Source: Nocardia cyriacigeorgica
GTDB taxonomy: Bacteria; Actinomycetota; Actinomycetes; Mycobacteriales; Mycobacteriaceae
Assembly (NCBI RefSeq): GCF_005863245.1
Contig: NZ_VBUT01000008.1
Location: forward strand, 186,001-250,000
DNA: 64,000 bases
Direction of reading: 5' to 3'
How positions within the stretch are numbered: the first letter of the stretch is position 1; each line of letters begins with the position of its first letter. Made by a program: the position numbers and the translations under genes. Below the pieces are notes generated by a model, which saw only the letters and a program-made list of their open reading frames with translations, had not been told where the DNA came from and did no database searches. This document shows positions 8,506 to 16,677 of the stretch, piece after piece.

Positions 8506-9381
8506 TCAGAGAGCGGCGAGTCCGAGCGCTGCCGCGGTCAAGATCGACCACGCCAGCAGGGCGAGTCCGGAATCACGCAGTGCTGGGATCAATTCGAGCC
8601 CGCCTCGGCCCGAACGCACCGGGGCGTTGGCGCGGACGGCGAGCGGGATCGCGAGCAGGCCGGCGAGGGCGAACGGGGAGCGCGCGACGAGCAGCAACGT
8701 CGCGACGAACGGCACCGCCAGTAGGACCAGATGCAGGGTGCGGGTGCGGGGGTCGCCGAGTTTGACGGCGAGGGTGACCTTGCCCGATTCGGTGTCGGTG
8801 GGGATGTCGCGCAGGTTGTTCGCGACCAGGACGGCGCTGGAGAAGGCGCCGACGGCTACGGCCAGCACGGCACCGACCCAGTCGATGCGTTCGGCCTGAA
8901 CGAACTGGGTGCCGAGGACACCGATCAGGCCGAAGAAGACGAACACGGCGATCTCGCCGAAACCGCTGTAGCCGTAGGGCTTGCTGCCGCCGGTGTAGAA
9001 CCAGGCACCGGCCAGGCAGGCGGCGCCGATGAGGATGAGCCACCACGCGGTCAGCACCACCAGGATCAGGCCGAAGACGGCGCCGATGCCAAGGCTGACG
9101 ATGGCCGCGGTGCGGACAGCGGCGGGCGAGGCCAGGCCCGAGCCGACCAGGCGCAGTGGGCCGACGCGGTCGTCATCGGTGCCGCGGATCCCGTCGGAGT
9201 AGTCGTTGGCGTAGTTCACGCCGATGATGAGCGCCAGCGAGACGAGCAGCGCGAGAATCGCTTTCCACCACACCAGGCCGTCGATGGATGCGGCGGCTCC
9301 GGTACCTGCGATGACCGGGGCGATAGCGTTCGGCAGGGTGCGGGGCCGGGCGCCCTCGATCCATTGCGCTGCGGTAGCCAT
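8506..9381 (-). CDS. menA: 1,4-dihydroxy-2-naphthoate polyprenyltransferase MenA
   Basis: 291 aa, an integral-membrane UbiA-family prenyltransferase with about eight or nine TM segments. The first prenyl-diphosphate/Mg2+ motif is visible as NYANDYSDGIRGTDDDR (about residues 55-71), and a second polar loop, NNLRDIPTDTESGK, occurs at about 189-202. It joins the polyprenyl chain made by the synthase at 47712 to 1,4-dihydroxy-2-naphthoate, giving demethylmenaquinone, which MenG (25646) methylates. It sits between the toxin gene and an SRPBCC protein; the other men genes lie on both strands over the next 40 kb. Confidence 0.95.
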   Translation of the reverse strand: MATAAQWIEGARPRTLPNAIAPVIAGTGAAASIDGLVWWKAILALLVSLALIIGVNYANDYSDGIRGTDDDRVGPLRLVGSGLASPAAVRTAAIVSLGIGAVFGLILVVLTAWWLILIGAACLAGAWFYTGGSKPYGYSGFGEIAVFVFFGLIGVLGTQFVQAERIDWVGAVLAVAVGAFSSAVLVANNLRDIPTDTESGKVTLAVKLGDPRTRTLHLVLLAVPFVATLLLVARSPFALAGLLAIPLAVRANAPVRSGRGGLELIPALRDSGLALLAWSILTAAALGLAAL

Positions 9382-9402
9382 GTCCGCAGCCTAATCGGCG
9401 CG

Positions 9403-9870
9403 CTACCGGGGCGCGGCTTCGGCGGCCAGCCGCAGCCGGCCAAGGCCCTTCTCGAAATCCTTGCCGATCAGGCTGTCCATCGAGATGACCTTGCCCATCA
9501 GCGCCATCAGCCCGCGCTGTTCGCCGTTCATCCGCCACACCACCTGAGTACCGCCACCTTCGGCGGGGGTGAGCGAGAACACGACATTGTTGCTGGCTTT
9601 GAAGGGCTTCTCGAAGTCGAGCTTGACGCGGATCTCCTGCTCGGTGCTCGAGGTGATCTCCATTGTCCCGCGCCCGGCCTTGCGGTTGCCTTCCCAGGCG
9701 TAGCGGGCGCCGACTCCGGCATCCGGGCCGCTGTACATGCGGCGCAACTCGGGGTCGAGGTCTTCCCACGGCGACCACTCGACCCAGTTGTGGAAGTCGT
9801 TGATCAACTCGTGCACGCGTGCCGGTTCGGCCGCGATGACGATCTGGCGCACCACCTCGAATTCGGCCAT
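9403..9870 (-). CDS. SRPBCC family (polyketide cyclase/START-like) protein
   Basis: 155 aa, one SRPBCC/Polyketide_cyc2 domain: VVRQIVIAAEPARVHELINDFHNWVEWSPWEDLDP at the N-terminus, and a terminal helix with FEKGLGRLRLAAEA. Such proteins have a deep hydrophobic pocket for lipids or aromatic ligands; the ligand here is unknown. The ATG at 9870 gives the natural domain boundary; the open frame continues upstream but that extension is not domain-like and would run into the divergent SARP gene. Confidence 0.85.
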   Translation of the reverse strand: MAEFEVVRQIVIAAEPARVHELINDFHNWVEWSPWEDLDPELRRMYSGPDAGVGARYAWEGNRKAGRGTMEITSSTEQEIRVKLDFEKPFKASNNVVFSLTPAEGGGTQVVWRMNGEQRGLMALMGKVISMDSLIGKDFEKGLGRLRLAAEAAPR

Positions 9871-9955
9871 TGGCCCAGCGTAGGCGACCGACCGGTCGGA
9901 CCGCAGCGGAATCGGCGCGCTTCGCGGCCGTACCAGCGCATACGATGAGCACGGC

Positions 9956-12900
9956 ATGGTTTCTGAGCTGAGCGGTCCGAGCGGCCGGATACCGGTGATG
10001 GCGCCCGCAGCATCGGTCGTGGTCGGGCTGCTGGGCGAGGTCGCGCTGCGCCGCGACGGCGTGCTGGCACCGGTCCCCGGTGTGCGGGCCCGGATGTTGC
10101 TGGCCGCGCTCGCGGTCACGCCCGGTCGCAGCCGCAGCGCGCAGGCCCTGATCGACGAGGTGTGGGGTGAGCGGCCGCCGCGCGCGCCGATGAACGCACT
10201 GCACACCCAGGTCTCCCGGCTGCGCGCGGCGCTCCCCGAGGGTGCCGTGGAGGTCGGCCCGGCGGGCTACCGATTGCGACTCAGCGCTGAGCAGGTCGAT
10301 CTCACGGCGGTGTCGGTGCTGCTCGAGCAGGCCCGGGCCGAGCGCGATTACGCCCGCTGCCTCGACTTGGTCGCCCAGGCACGGGCGCTGTGGCGCGGCG
10401 AACCGGGAGCCGATCTCACTCCCGGCCCGCTGGCCGAGGAACTCGCCGTGGCCGCGGCCGACGCCTGGGCCGCCCTGAACGGCCTCGAGCTCACCGCCCG
10501 TGCGGGCATCGGCGACCTGGACGGCGCCATCGCCCTCGCCCGCGACGCAGTGCGCGCCGACCCGCTGAGCGAACCCGCCGCCCGCACCCTCATGCGCCTG
10601 CTGGCTACCGCAGGCCACACCAACGAGGCCCTGGACGTCTTCGCCACCATCCGTGCCGCACTGGCCGATCACCTCGGTACCGATCCCGGTCCGGCGCTGG
10701 CCGAGTTGAACACCGCCATCCTTCGCGGCGACTTTCCATCCGCGACCACGGCCTCGGACGCGACTGTTGCCGGGCAGGCGGGCATGCGGCAGACCGATCC
10801 GCACGACCAGCCTTCCGAACCGCTGCTCGAGCCGCATGGGAGCGACAGGCACAACGGGGGCGCGCCCACCGAATTCGGGTCGCCACGGGTCGAAGAAATC
10901 CCGGCCGACTCCCGGTCCCGCAACGGAGCCGAACCGCCGCATGAGCGTGGGCCCGGAGCATCGGCTGCTATCCCGGCGACCGATTCCCCGACGCGCGATC
11001 GCGCCCGCCGGTCGTGGTCGTCGACCGGCCCTGCCGGCGGGCCCGCGGTGACCGAGCATCCACGCGCCGCGCCGGACGGGCTCGCGCCGGCGGTCGACCG
11101 GCAGGGATCGGCCGCGCGCGGCGAGTCGGCGCAGCGGCCGAGCGCGATCGGGGTGCGTGCGGCGCCGAACGCGCTGCTGGGCCGGGCAGACGATCTGATC
11201 GCCCTGGAGGAACTGCTGCGCAACTCCCGCGTCACCACGGTGCTCGGGCCAGGCGGAACCGGCAAAACCCGCGTCGCCAATGAACTCGGCGCGCGGCTGG
11301 CACGACACGAGCCGGTGGTCTTGGTCGAGCTGGCTTCGGTGCGGGCCGACGGGTCCGCCGCGGAAGCACGCGGTGAGGTCGAGGCGGCAATCGGTGCGGT
11401 GCTCGGACTCGGCGATTTCGCGCGGGACCCGCTGCTGATCCGCACCGGAATCAAGGTGGAGTTGCGGCAGCGGCTGCGGGATGCCCTGTCGGAGCGTCCG
11501 ATGCTGCTGATCCTGGACAACTGCGAGCACCTCATCGACGCGGTGGCCGAGGTGGTGGCCGATCTGGTCGGCAGCTGCGATCAGCTGACCGTGCTCACCA
11601 CCAGTCGCGCGCCGCTGGCGATCACCGCCGAGACGGTGTATCCGCTGGCGCCGCTGGCCATCGACGCGGCCGGATCGCCGGCGACGGAATTGTTCGTGGC
11701 CAGGGCGAAGGCGGTGCGCCCGAACGCGCGGCTGAACCCCGAGGTCGTCGCGCGGCTGTGTCATCGCCTCGACGGCCTCCCGCTGGCCATCGAACTGGCC
11801 GCCGCGCGAGTGCGCACCATGAGCGTCGAGGAGATCGATACCCGCCTCGAGCACCGGTTCGCGCTGCTGCGCAGCGGCGATCGCTCCTCGCCGGAACGGC
11901 ACCGCACCCTGCATGCCGTGATCGCCTGGAGCTGGAATCTGCTCGACGAACCGCAGCAGATCGCGCTGCGCAGGCTGTGCCGGTTCCCGGCCGGATTCAC
12001 CTTGGACGCGGCCGAATTCGTGGCCGGTGGCCCCGAGGTCGCCGATGTGGTGGCCGCTGTCGAGGGGCTGGTCGGGCAATCGCTGCTCACGGTGCTCGAG
12101 GCCGATCGGCCCGATCCGGACGTCGATCTTCCGCTGCGCTACCGGATGCTCGAGACAGTACGGGAATTCGGCGAGGAACAACTTGCCGCGCAGTCCCGCA
12201 CCGGATCGACGGTGATCGGGACGAAGACCGGCCGTTCCGAACCAGTGACGGCGACCGCAGGCGGCCATGGCAGTGACCGAACGGCCGGTGCGCGGACCGA
12301 ACCCGCCGATTCGCCCGGCAGTCCGCTGAACGAAGTGGACCTGGTCGCCGACCGAATGTGCGGGTGGGCCCGCGATTTCGCCTTGAACGCGGCCCGCCGG
12401 TACCACGAGTGCGACCAGGTGACGGTAGCCCTCACCGTCGCCGCCGAGATGGACAATCTCACCGCGGTGCTGCGCTTGGCCGATGAACGTCGCGACGCCC
12501 GAACGATGTACACCGTTTTCCCGATCACCGCCATGCTGTGGGTGATGCGTGGTGCGCATATGGAACTCATCGCGTGGGTGCGCCGGATGCTGGCCATGCC
12601 ACCGCCGGACGGCCATGGCATCGAGATCGACCTGGAGATGCTCGGCTACGTCTACAGCGGTCTGCACCTGATGTACATGGAAAGCGAACTGCGCGACGCG
12701 GCGACGGTGCGCACGCGGGCGCGGCGGCTGCTACGCCGCAGCGGTGAACTCAGCGAAACCGCCCGTTTCTTCGGCAGATTCATCACCTGCCCGATCGACG
12801 GCTGGGCCGTGGCGCGGCTGCTCGCCGACGCGACTCGCTCCGCCGACCGCGATACCGCGTTGGCGGCGCTGATCATTCGCGCCAATTCCTGGGAGAACCA

Positions 12901-13807
12901 CGGTCAACAGCATGGCTCGGCCCGGGATGCGCGGATCGCCGCGTCGATGATCACCGCCAACGACGTCTGGTCCGGCGCCATGATCAACCAGCACCTCGGC
13001 GGCCTGGCCGGCCAGAACGCGCGCTACCGCGAAGCCGTCGGATATTACGAGATCGCCGCCGAGCAGCTGCGCCGGCTCGGCGCCTACGAGGAGAGCCTGG
13101 AGCTGCGTTGTTTCCTGGCCGCCGCGCTCACCGGGTGCGGGCAGAGCGGGCGGGCACGCGCGGAACTCGAGCGCGCACTCGGCCTCACCGAAGCAGGCGG
13201 CTCCCGGCTGACCGCCCTCGACGATCCGGGGGTGCGGCGCAATCACCGGCTGTCGACGGTGGCGGCGAGCCTGGCCGAAATCGAACTCGCCGAAGGCAAC
13301 CGGGAGCGCGGCCTGTGGCTGTTCCGTCGCGCGCTCGAGCTGGTCGGCTGGCCCGGCCGCGAGTTCGTGCCCGGGCCGGGCGTGATGATGTTGTGCAGTG
13401 CGATGGTCGACGCGTACACCGTCTACGGGCATGCCGCCGCGGTGACGGCGATGGCCGGCCAGTTGGCCGAGATCGCGGTCGAACGGCTCATCCAGTTCTG
13501 GGATGTTCCGCAGATCGGCGCGGTGGCCTGCGCGGTGGGATCGCATCGGCTCGCCGTCGATCCGGACAGTGCTGTCGGGCTGGAGTTGCTGGCCCTGGCC
13601 CCGGCCGCGAAAGCCAGGCAGGACTATCCGGTCATGGCGCTGGCCCGCCACCGCGAACTACACCGCGACACCGTCGGCCTCGACCGCCTCGATCGGGCGA
13701 CGGCCGAGGCGGCGGGGCTGCGCAGGCTGATCGCCGCCGACCGGATCATGACATTGCTGAAGGCTGTCGCGGCGAACACGACCGAACCGGGCCCGCTCGC
13801 ACGATGA
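9956..13807 (+). CDS. AfsR/SARP-type regulator with NB-ARC ATPase and TPR-like C-terminus
   Basis: 1283 aa. The order is an OmpR-like winged helix (about 20-105), the BTAD domain (about 110-255), a long disordered linker (about 255-400), a STAND/NB-ARC NTPase with Walker A GPGGTGKT (about 431-438) and Walker B LLILDNCEH, then helical TPR-like repeats to the end. Such proteins bind 11-bp-spaced direct repeats and activate antibiotic or export genes. It is convergent with a DrrAB-type exporter whose promoter carries an 11-bp-period repeat array (15740-15807), its most likely target. A second in-frame ATG at 9998 is possible. Confidence 0.88.
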   Translation: MVSELSGPSGRIPVMAPAASVVVGLLGEVALRRDGVLAPVPGVRARMLLAALAVTPGRSRSAQALIDEVWGERPPRAPMNALHTQVSRLRAALPEGAVEVGPAGYRLRLSAEQVDLTAVSVLLEQARAERDYARCLDLVAQARALWRGEPGADLTPGPLAEELAVAAADAWAALNGLELTARAGIGDLDGAIALARDAVRADPLSEPAARTLMRLLATAGHTNEALDVFATIRAALADHLGTDPGPALAELNTAILRGDFPSATTASDATVAGQAGMRQTDPHDQPSEPLLEPHGSDRHNGGAPTEFGSPRVEEIPADSRSRNGAEPPHERGPGASAAIPATDSPTRDRARRSWSSTGPAGGPAVTEHPRAAPDGLAPAVDRQGSAARGESAQRPSAIGVRAAPNALLGRADDLIALEELLRNSRVTTVLGPGGTGKTRVANELGARLARHEPVVLVELASVRADGSAAEARGEVEAAIGAVLGLGDFARDPLLIRTGIKVELRQRLRDALSERPMLLILDNCEHLIDAVAEVVADLVGSCDQLTVLTTSRAPLAITAETVYPLAPLAIDAAGSPATELFVARAKAVRPNARLNPEVVARLCHRLDGLPLAIELAAARVRTMSVEEIDTRLEHRFALLRSGDRSSPERHRTLHAVIAWSWNLLDEPQQIALRRLCRFPAGFTLDAAEFVAGGPEVADVVAAVEGLVGQSLLTVLEADRPDPDVDLPLRYRMLETVREFGEEQLAAQSRTGSTVIGTKTGRSEPVTATAGGHGSDRTAGARTEPADSPGSPLNEVDLVADRMCGWARDFALNAARRYHECDQVTVALTVAAEMDNLTAVLRLADERRDARTMYTVFPITAMLWVMRGAHMELIAWVRRMLAMPPPDGHGIEIDLEMLGYVYSGLHLMYMESELRDAATVRTRARRLLRRSGELSETARFFGRFITCPIDGWAVARLLADATRSADRDTALAALIIRANSWENHGQQHGSARDARIAASMITANDVWSGAMINQHLGGLAGQNARYREAVGYYEIAAEQLRRLGAYEESLELRCFLAAALTGCGQSGRARAELERALGLTEAGGSRLTALDDPGVRRNHRLSTVAASLAEIELAEGNRERGLWLFRRALELVGWPGREFVPGPGVMMLCSAMVDAYTVYGHAAAVTAMAGQLAEIAVERLIQFWDVPQIGAVACAVGSHRLAVDPDSAVGLELLALAPAAKARQDYPVMALARHRELHRDTVGLDRLDRATAEAAGLRRLIAADRIMTLLKAVAANTTEPGPLAR

Positions 13808-13825
13808 TTCGCGAGCGGACCCGGT
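13786..13825. terminator. Inverted repeat between convergent SARP and exporter genes
   Basis: Arms 13786-13800 and 13811-13825 pair over 15 bp with one mismatch (CCGGGCCCGCTCGC against GCGAGCGGACCCGG) around a 10-base loop that includes the SARP stop codon. There is no clear T-tract. It would act on the SARP transcript, and perhaps on the convergent exporter transcript that ends at 13842. Confidence 0.6.
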
Positions 13826-13841
13826 CGGGTGCGGCACGGTC

Positions 13842-14660
13842 TCAGACCCGCCGCATGTAGGCGCGCACGGTCAGCGGCGCGAAGACCGCCATGATCACCG
13901 CGGCGCCCACCAGCGACCAGACGACATGCGAGCCGACATGCCCGTCGTTCATCAGGTCACGGCACGCCCACACCAGATGCGAGACCAGGTTGACGTCGAT
14001 GAACGCCTGCAACCAGCCCGGCATGGTCTCCTTCGGCACGAACGCCGGGGAGGCGAAGGTCAGCGGGAACATCACCAGCATCGAATAGCCCTGCACGGCC
14101 GAGGCCTTGTTGGCGATGACGCCGAAGAACGCCCAGATCCAGCTGGTCGCGAACGAGCACACGATCACCAGCGCGACACCGGCGATGGCGCCGAGCGGAT
14201 CGGGCCGGAAACCCATGATCAGGCCCATGACCAGCGTCAGCACCGAGGCGATGGCGTAGCGGACCATATCGGCGGTCAGCGCGCCCGACAGCGCCGAGAT
14301 ACGGGCGATGGGCAGGGATTTGAAGCGATCGAAGACGCCCTTCTCCATGTCCTCCTTGAGCTGCACCCCGGTGACGATGGAGGTCATGATGACCGTCTGC
14401 ACCAGGATGCCGGGGATGATGACCGGCAGGTAGCTCTGCACGTCACCGGAGATGGCGCCGCCGAAGATGTAGGTGAACATCAGCGTGAAGATGATCGGCT
14501 GGATCACCACATCGAACAGCTGCTCGGGGTTGTGCTTGATCTTCAGCACGCCCCGGTAGGCCATGGTGAGGGTGTTGTCGAAGGTCTGTTTCAGGGTGAT
14601 GGGCCCTGCGGGCTGCGGGACCGGCCTGGCCTTTGCCGGCGCGGTAAGGGTTGTGGTCAT
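13842..14660 (-). CDS. ABC-2 type exporter permease (DrrB-like)
   Basis: 272 aa with six predicted TM segments. TYIFGGAI, the cytoplasmic EDMEKGVFDRFKSLPIAR stretch, and the FPLTFASPAFVPKETMPGWLQ motif mark the daunorubicin-resistance DrrB family of ABC-2 permeases. It pairs with the ATPase at 14734-15732. AAAGGA lies about six bases before the ATG. The substrate is unknown; DrrAB-type systems export hydrophobic drugs or lipids. It is convergent with the SARP gene at 9956. Confidence 0.92.
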   Translation of the reverse strand: MTTTLTAPAKARPVPQPAGPITLKQTFDNTLTMAYRGVLKIKHNPEQLFDVVIQPIIFTLMFTYIFGGAISGDVQSYLPVIIPGILVQTVIMTSIVTGVQLKEDMEKGVFDRFKSLPIARISALSGALTADMVRYAIASVLTLVMGLIMGFRPDPLGAIAGVALVIVCSFATSWIWAFFGVIANKASAVQGYSMLVMFPLTFASPAFVPKETMPGWLQAFIDVNLVSHLVWACRDLMNDGHVGSHVVWSLVGAAVIMAVFAPLTVRAYMRRV

Positions 14661-14737
14661 GCTGTGTCCTTTCTGGCATGCCCGAGGCGCCCTGCGTGGT
14701 TACGCAAGCTGCCTCCTCCGGGCGCTGACTCGGTCAT
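14657..14737 (-). CDS. Possible 26-codon coupling ORF between exporter ATPase and permease
   Basis: A mini-ORF starting MTESAPGGGSL and ending ARKDTA. Its ATG overlaps the ATPase stop (ATGA at 14734-14737) and its stop overlaps the permease ATG (ATGA at 14657-14660). Back-to-back four-base overlaps could pass ribosomes from the ATPase to the permease. The permease also has its own AAAGGA, so this may be chance. No homolog is recognised. Confidence 0.3.
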   Translation of the reverse strand: MTESAPGGGSLRNHAGRLGHARKDTA

Positions 14738-15732
14738 GCCGAACTCCGTTCGAGTTCGGATTCGTCGGTGTTGTCTTCGGCCGGATGGCCGGTGATGGTG
14801 AGGAAGACCTCGTCCAGGCTCGGCTTGCTGACCGAGATCTCCTCGACGCCGACCTCCCATTCGCGCAGCCGGATCAGCAGATCCGCGGTGACCCCTGGAT
14901 CGGGCAGGGGCGCGGTGAGGCGCCCGGCTTCCGGGGAGACGGCGGCGTCGGTGCCGAGGAAATCGCCGATGATGCGGCGGGCCTCGGCGAGCTGGCCGGT
15001 GTCGGTGAGGGTCAGGTGCAGCGAGGACTGGCCGACCGAGGATTTGAGTTCGTCGGCGGTGCCGTCGGCGATCACCCGGCCGCGGTCGATCACCGCGATC
15101 CGGTCGGCCAGCTGATCGGCCTCGTCCAGGTACTGGGTGGTGAGCAGCACCGTCGCGCCCTCGCGGACCAGCCTGCGGATGGTCTCCCACATCTGGGCGC
15201 GGGTGCGCGGATCCAGGCCGGTGGTCGGCTCGTCCAGGAACAGCAGCGGCGGGGTGGAGATCAGGCTCGCGGCCAGATCCAGCCGCCGGCGCATACCGCC
15301 GGAGAAGTTCTTCAACGCCTTGTCGGCGGCCTCGGTCAGGTCGAATTCGTCGAGGAGTTCGGCGGTCTTGCGGCGCGCGTCGGCCCGGGACAGGCCGAGC
15401 AGCCGGGAGAAGATCATCAGGTTCTCCGAGGCCGTCAGGTCCTCGTCGACGGAGGCGTACTGGCCGGTGACGCCGATCAGCGAGCGCACCGCGTCCGGCT
15501 CGGCGAGCACGTCGTGGCCGAAGATGCGGGCGCTGCCGCCGTCGGGGCGCAGCAGGGTGGCGAGCATGCGGATCGTCGTGGTTTTACCGGCGCCGTTCGG
15601 CCCGAGTACCCCGTACACCGCGCCCTGCGGCACGGCCAGACTCACCCCGTCGACGGCGCGCTGGGCGCCGAACATCTTGACCAGGCCGTCGGCCTCGATG
15701 GCGAGGGGGCCGGTCGATGCGTAATCAGTCAT
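14734..15732 (-). CDS. ABC exporter ATP-binding subunit (DrrA-like)
   Basis: 332 aa. Walker A is GPNGAGKT (about 44-51), the signature SGGMRRRLDLA and Walker B LLFLDEPTTGLD, followed by the roughly 100-residue C-terminal domain typical of DrrA (ending in EEISVSKPSLDEVFLTITG). It powers the permease encoded just downstream. The start at 15732 (MTDYASTG...) is chosen because a -10-like CACAGT at 15740-15745 would place transcription almost at this ATG; the longer open frame to 15795 would run through the repeat array. Confidence 0.92.
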   Translation of the reverse strand: MTDYASTGPLAIEADGLVKMFGAQRAVDGVSLAVPQGAVYGVLGPNGAGKTTTIRMLATLLRPDGGSARIFGHDVLAEPDAVRSLIGVTGQYASVDEDLTASENLMIFSRLLGLSRADARRKTAELLDEFDLTEAADKALKNFSGGMRRRLDLAASLISTPPLLFLDEPTTGLDPRTRAQMWETIRRLVREGATVLLTTQYLDEADQLADRIAVIDRGRVIADGTADELKSSVGQSSLHLTLTDTGQLAEARRIIGDFLGTDAAVSPEAGRLTAPLPDPGVTADLLIRLREWEVGVEEISVSKPSLDEVFLTITGHPAEDNTDESELERSSA

Positions 15733-15739
15733 GGCGTCG

Positions 15740-15807
15740 ACTGTGCGCGGACGTTCTTGCACCGGGCTTGCACCGCGATTGCGTGGGTTCTGCAAGCCGG
15801 GCGCAAG
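15740..15807 (-). promoter_or_regulatory. SARP-type operator array upstream of the first exporter
   Basis: Direct repeats with an 11-bp period. On the + strand CTTGC occurs at 15756 and 15767 and ATTGC at 15778, then TGCAAG at 15791 and CGCAAG at 15802. Read toward the exporter this is two CTTGC followed by three GCAA(G/T) cores. The last heptamer is followed by 8 bp, one base, and CACAGT (15740-15745, minus strand), then the ATG at 15732 seven bases later. This matches the known SARP layout of heptamers on one DNA face ending 8 bp before the -10. Confidence 0.6.
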
Positions 15808-15825
15808 AGCGCCCGCACCGCCGAT

Positions 15826-15856
15826 TTGACCTCAACATTTGTTGAGCTTCTACCGT
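15826..15856 (+). promoter_or_regulatory. Candidate promoter with overlapping palindrome for the FMN reductase
   Basis: TTGACC (15826-15831) is a plausible -35 and TACCGT (15851-15856) a weak -10, with a long 19-bp spacer. Between them lies the near-perfect palindrome CTCAACATTTGTTGAG (15831-15846). A MarR- or TetR-type repressor could sit here; none is encoded next door. Confidence 0.45.
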
Positions 15857-15910
15857 TGCCGGTGACGGTGGAACGCCGTCCAACAACCCTCCGAACAGCG
15901 AAGGTATCTG

Positions 15911-16483
15911 ATGAATCCTGAGACCGCAGTGCTCGATCTGCGTGTGGCCGCGCTCATCGGCAGCGTCCGTGACGGCCGCTTCGGCGCCCGGATCGGCGCC
16001 TGGGTGCACGACCGGCTGACCGGCGCGGGCCTCGACGTCGACCTCCTCGATCTGGCCGAGACGACCATTCCGCACTCGATGGGCGCCGACGAGGATTTCG
16101 CGACTCTCACCGAACGCATCGGTCGCGCCGACGCCCTCATCGTGATCACGCCCGAGTACAACCACAGCTATCCAGGGCCGCTCAAGACCGCCATAGACAT
16201 GCTCGGGCCCGAATTGCGGGCGAAACCGGTCGGATTCGTCTCCTACGGCGGGATGTCCGGCGGTTTACGTGCGGTCGAGGCCTTACGCCCGGTGCTGGCG
16301 GAACTGCATGCGGTGACCGTCCGCGAGACCGTCAGCCTGCACAACCCGTGGTCCTCGCTGGACCCGGCCGACGGGTACCCGGACCAGGCGGCCACCGAGG
16401 CGCTGCACGTGATGGCGCGGCAGTTGCTGTGGTGGGCCGATGCGCTGCGCACGGCCAAGCAGCGTGTGCCGTATCCGGTCTGA
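15911..16483 (+). CDS. NADPH-dependent FMN reductase / NAD(P)H quinone oxidoreductase
   Basis: 190 aa, one flavodoxin-like FMN_red domain. The FMN phosphate loop is IGSVRDGRFGARIG (residues 15-28) and the flavin-ring loop is TPEYNHSYPGPLKTAIDML (about 80-98), with SYGGMSGG at about 112-119. Such enzymes reduce quinones, azo compounds or free flavin using NAD(P)H. It stands alone between the exporter operon and menE; the palindromic promoter suggests induction by a small molecule. Confidence 0.9.
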   Translation: MNPETAVLDLRVAALIGSVRDGRFGARIGAWVHDRLTGAGLDVDLLDLAETTIPHSMGADEDFATLTERIGRADALIVITPEYNHSYPGPLKTAIDMLGPELRAKPVGFVSYGGMSGGLRAVEALRPVLAELHAVTVRETVSLHNPWSSLDPADGYPDQAATEALHVMARQLLWWADALRTAKQRVPYPV

Positions 16484-16677
16484 TCACGCGGTCGTGCCTG
16501 CGAGCTGAGGACACGTATTGATTGCGCGCCGCCGGTCAGGTCGCCGGCTCGTCGGTCCTCGGCTCCATCGCGTTGTACCCGGCCTGATCGTCGAGGCGTT
16601 CCCGAGGCCCGCGACGACCCGGATCGGTGATAACGACGACGCTCTTGTTCGATCTGGAGCGGCGGAGCGGCATTTGT

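Noticed and set aside
9173..12667. 1164-codon open frame antisense to the SARP and menA genes
   Set aside because: Its translation is His/Arg/Gln-rich without domains and it opposes three well-supported genes; a GC-rich shadow frame.
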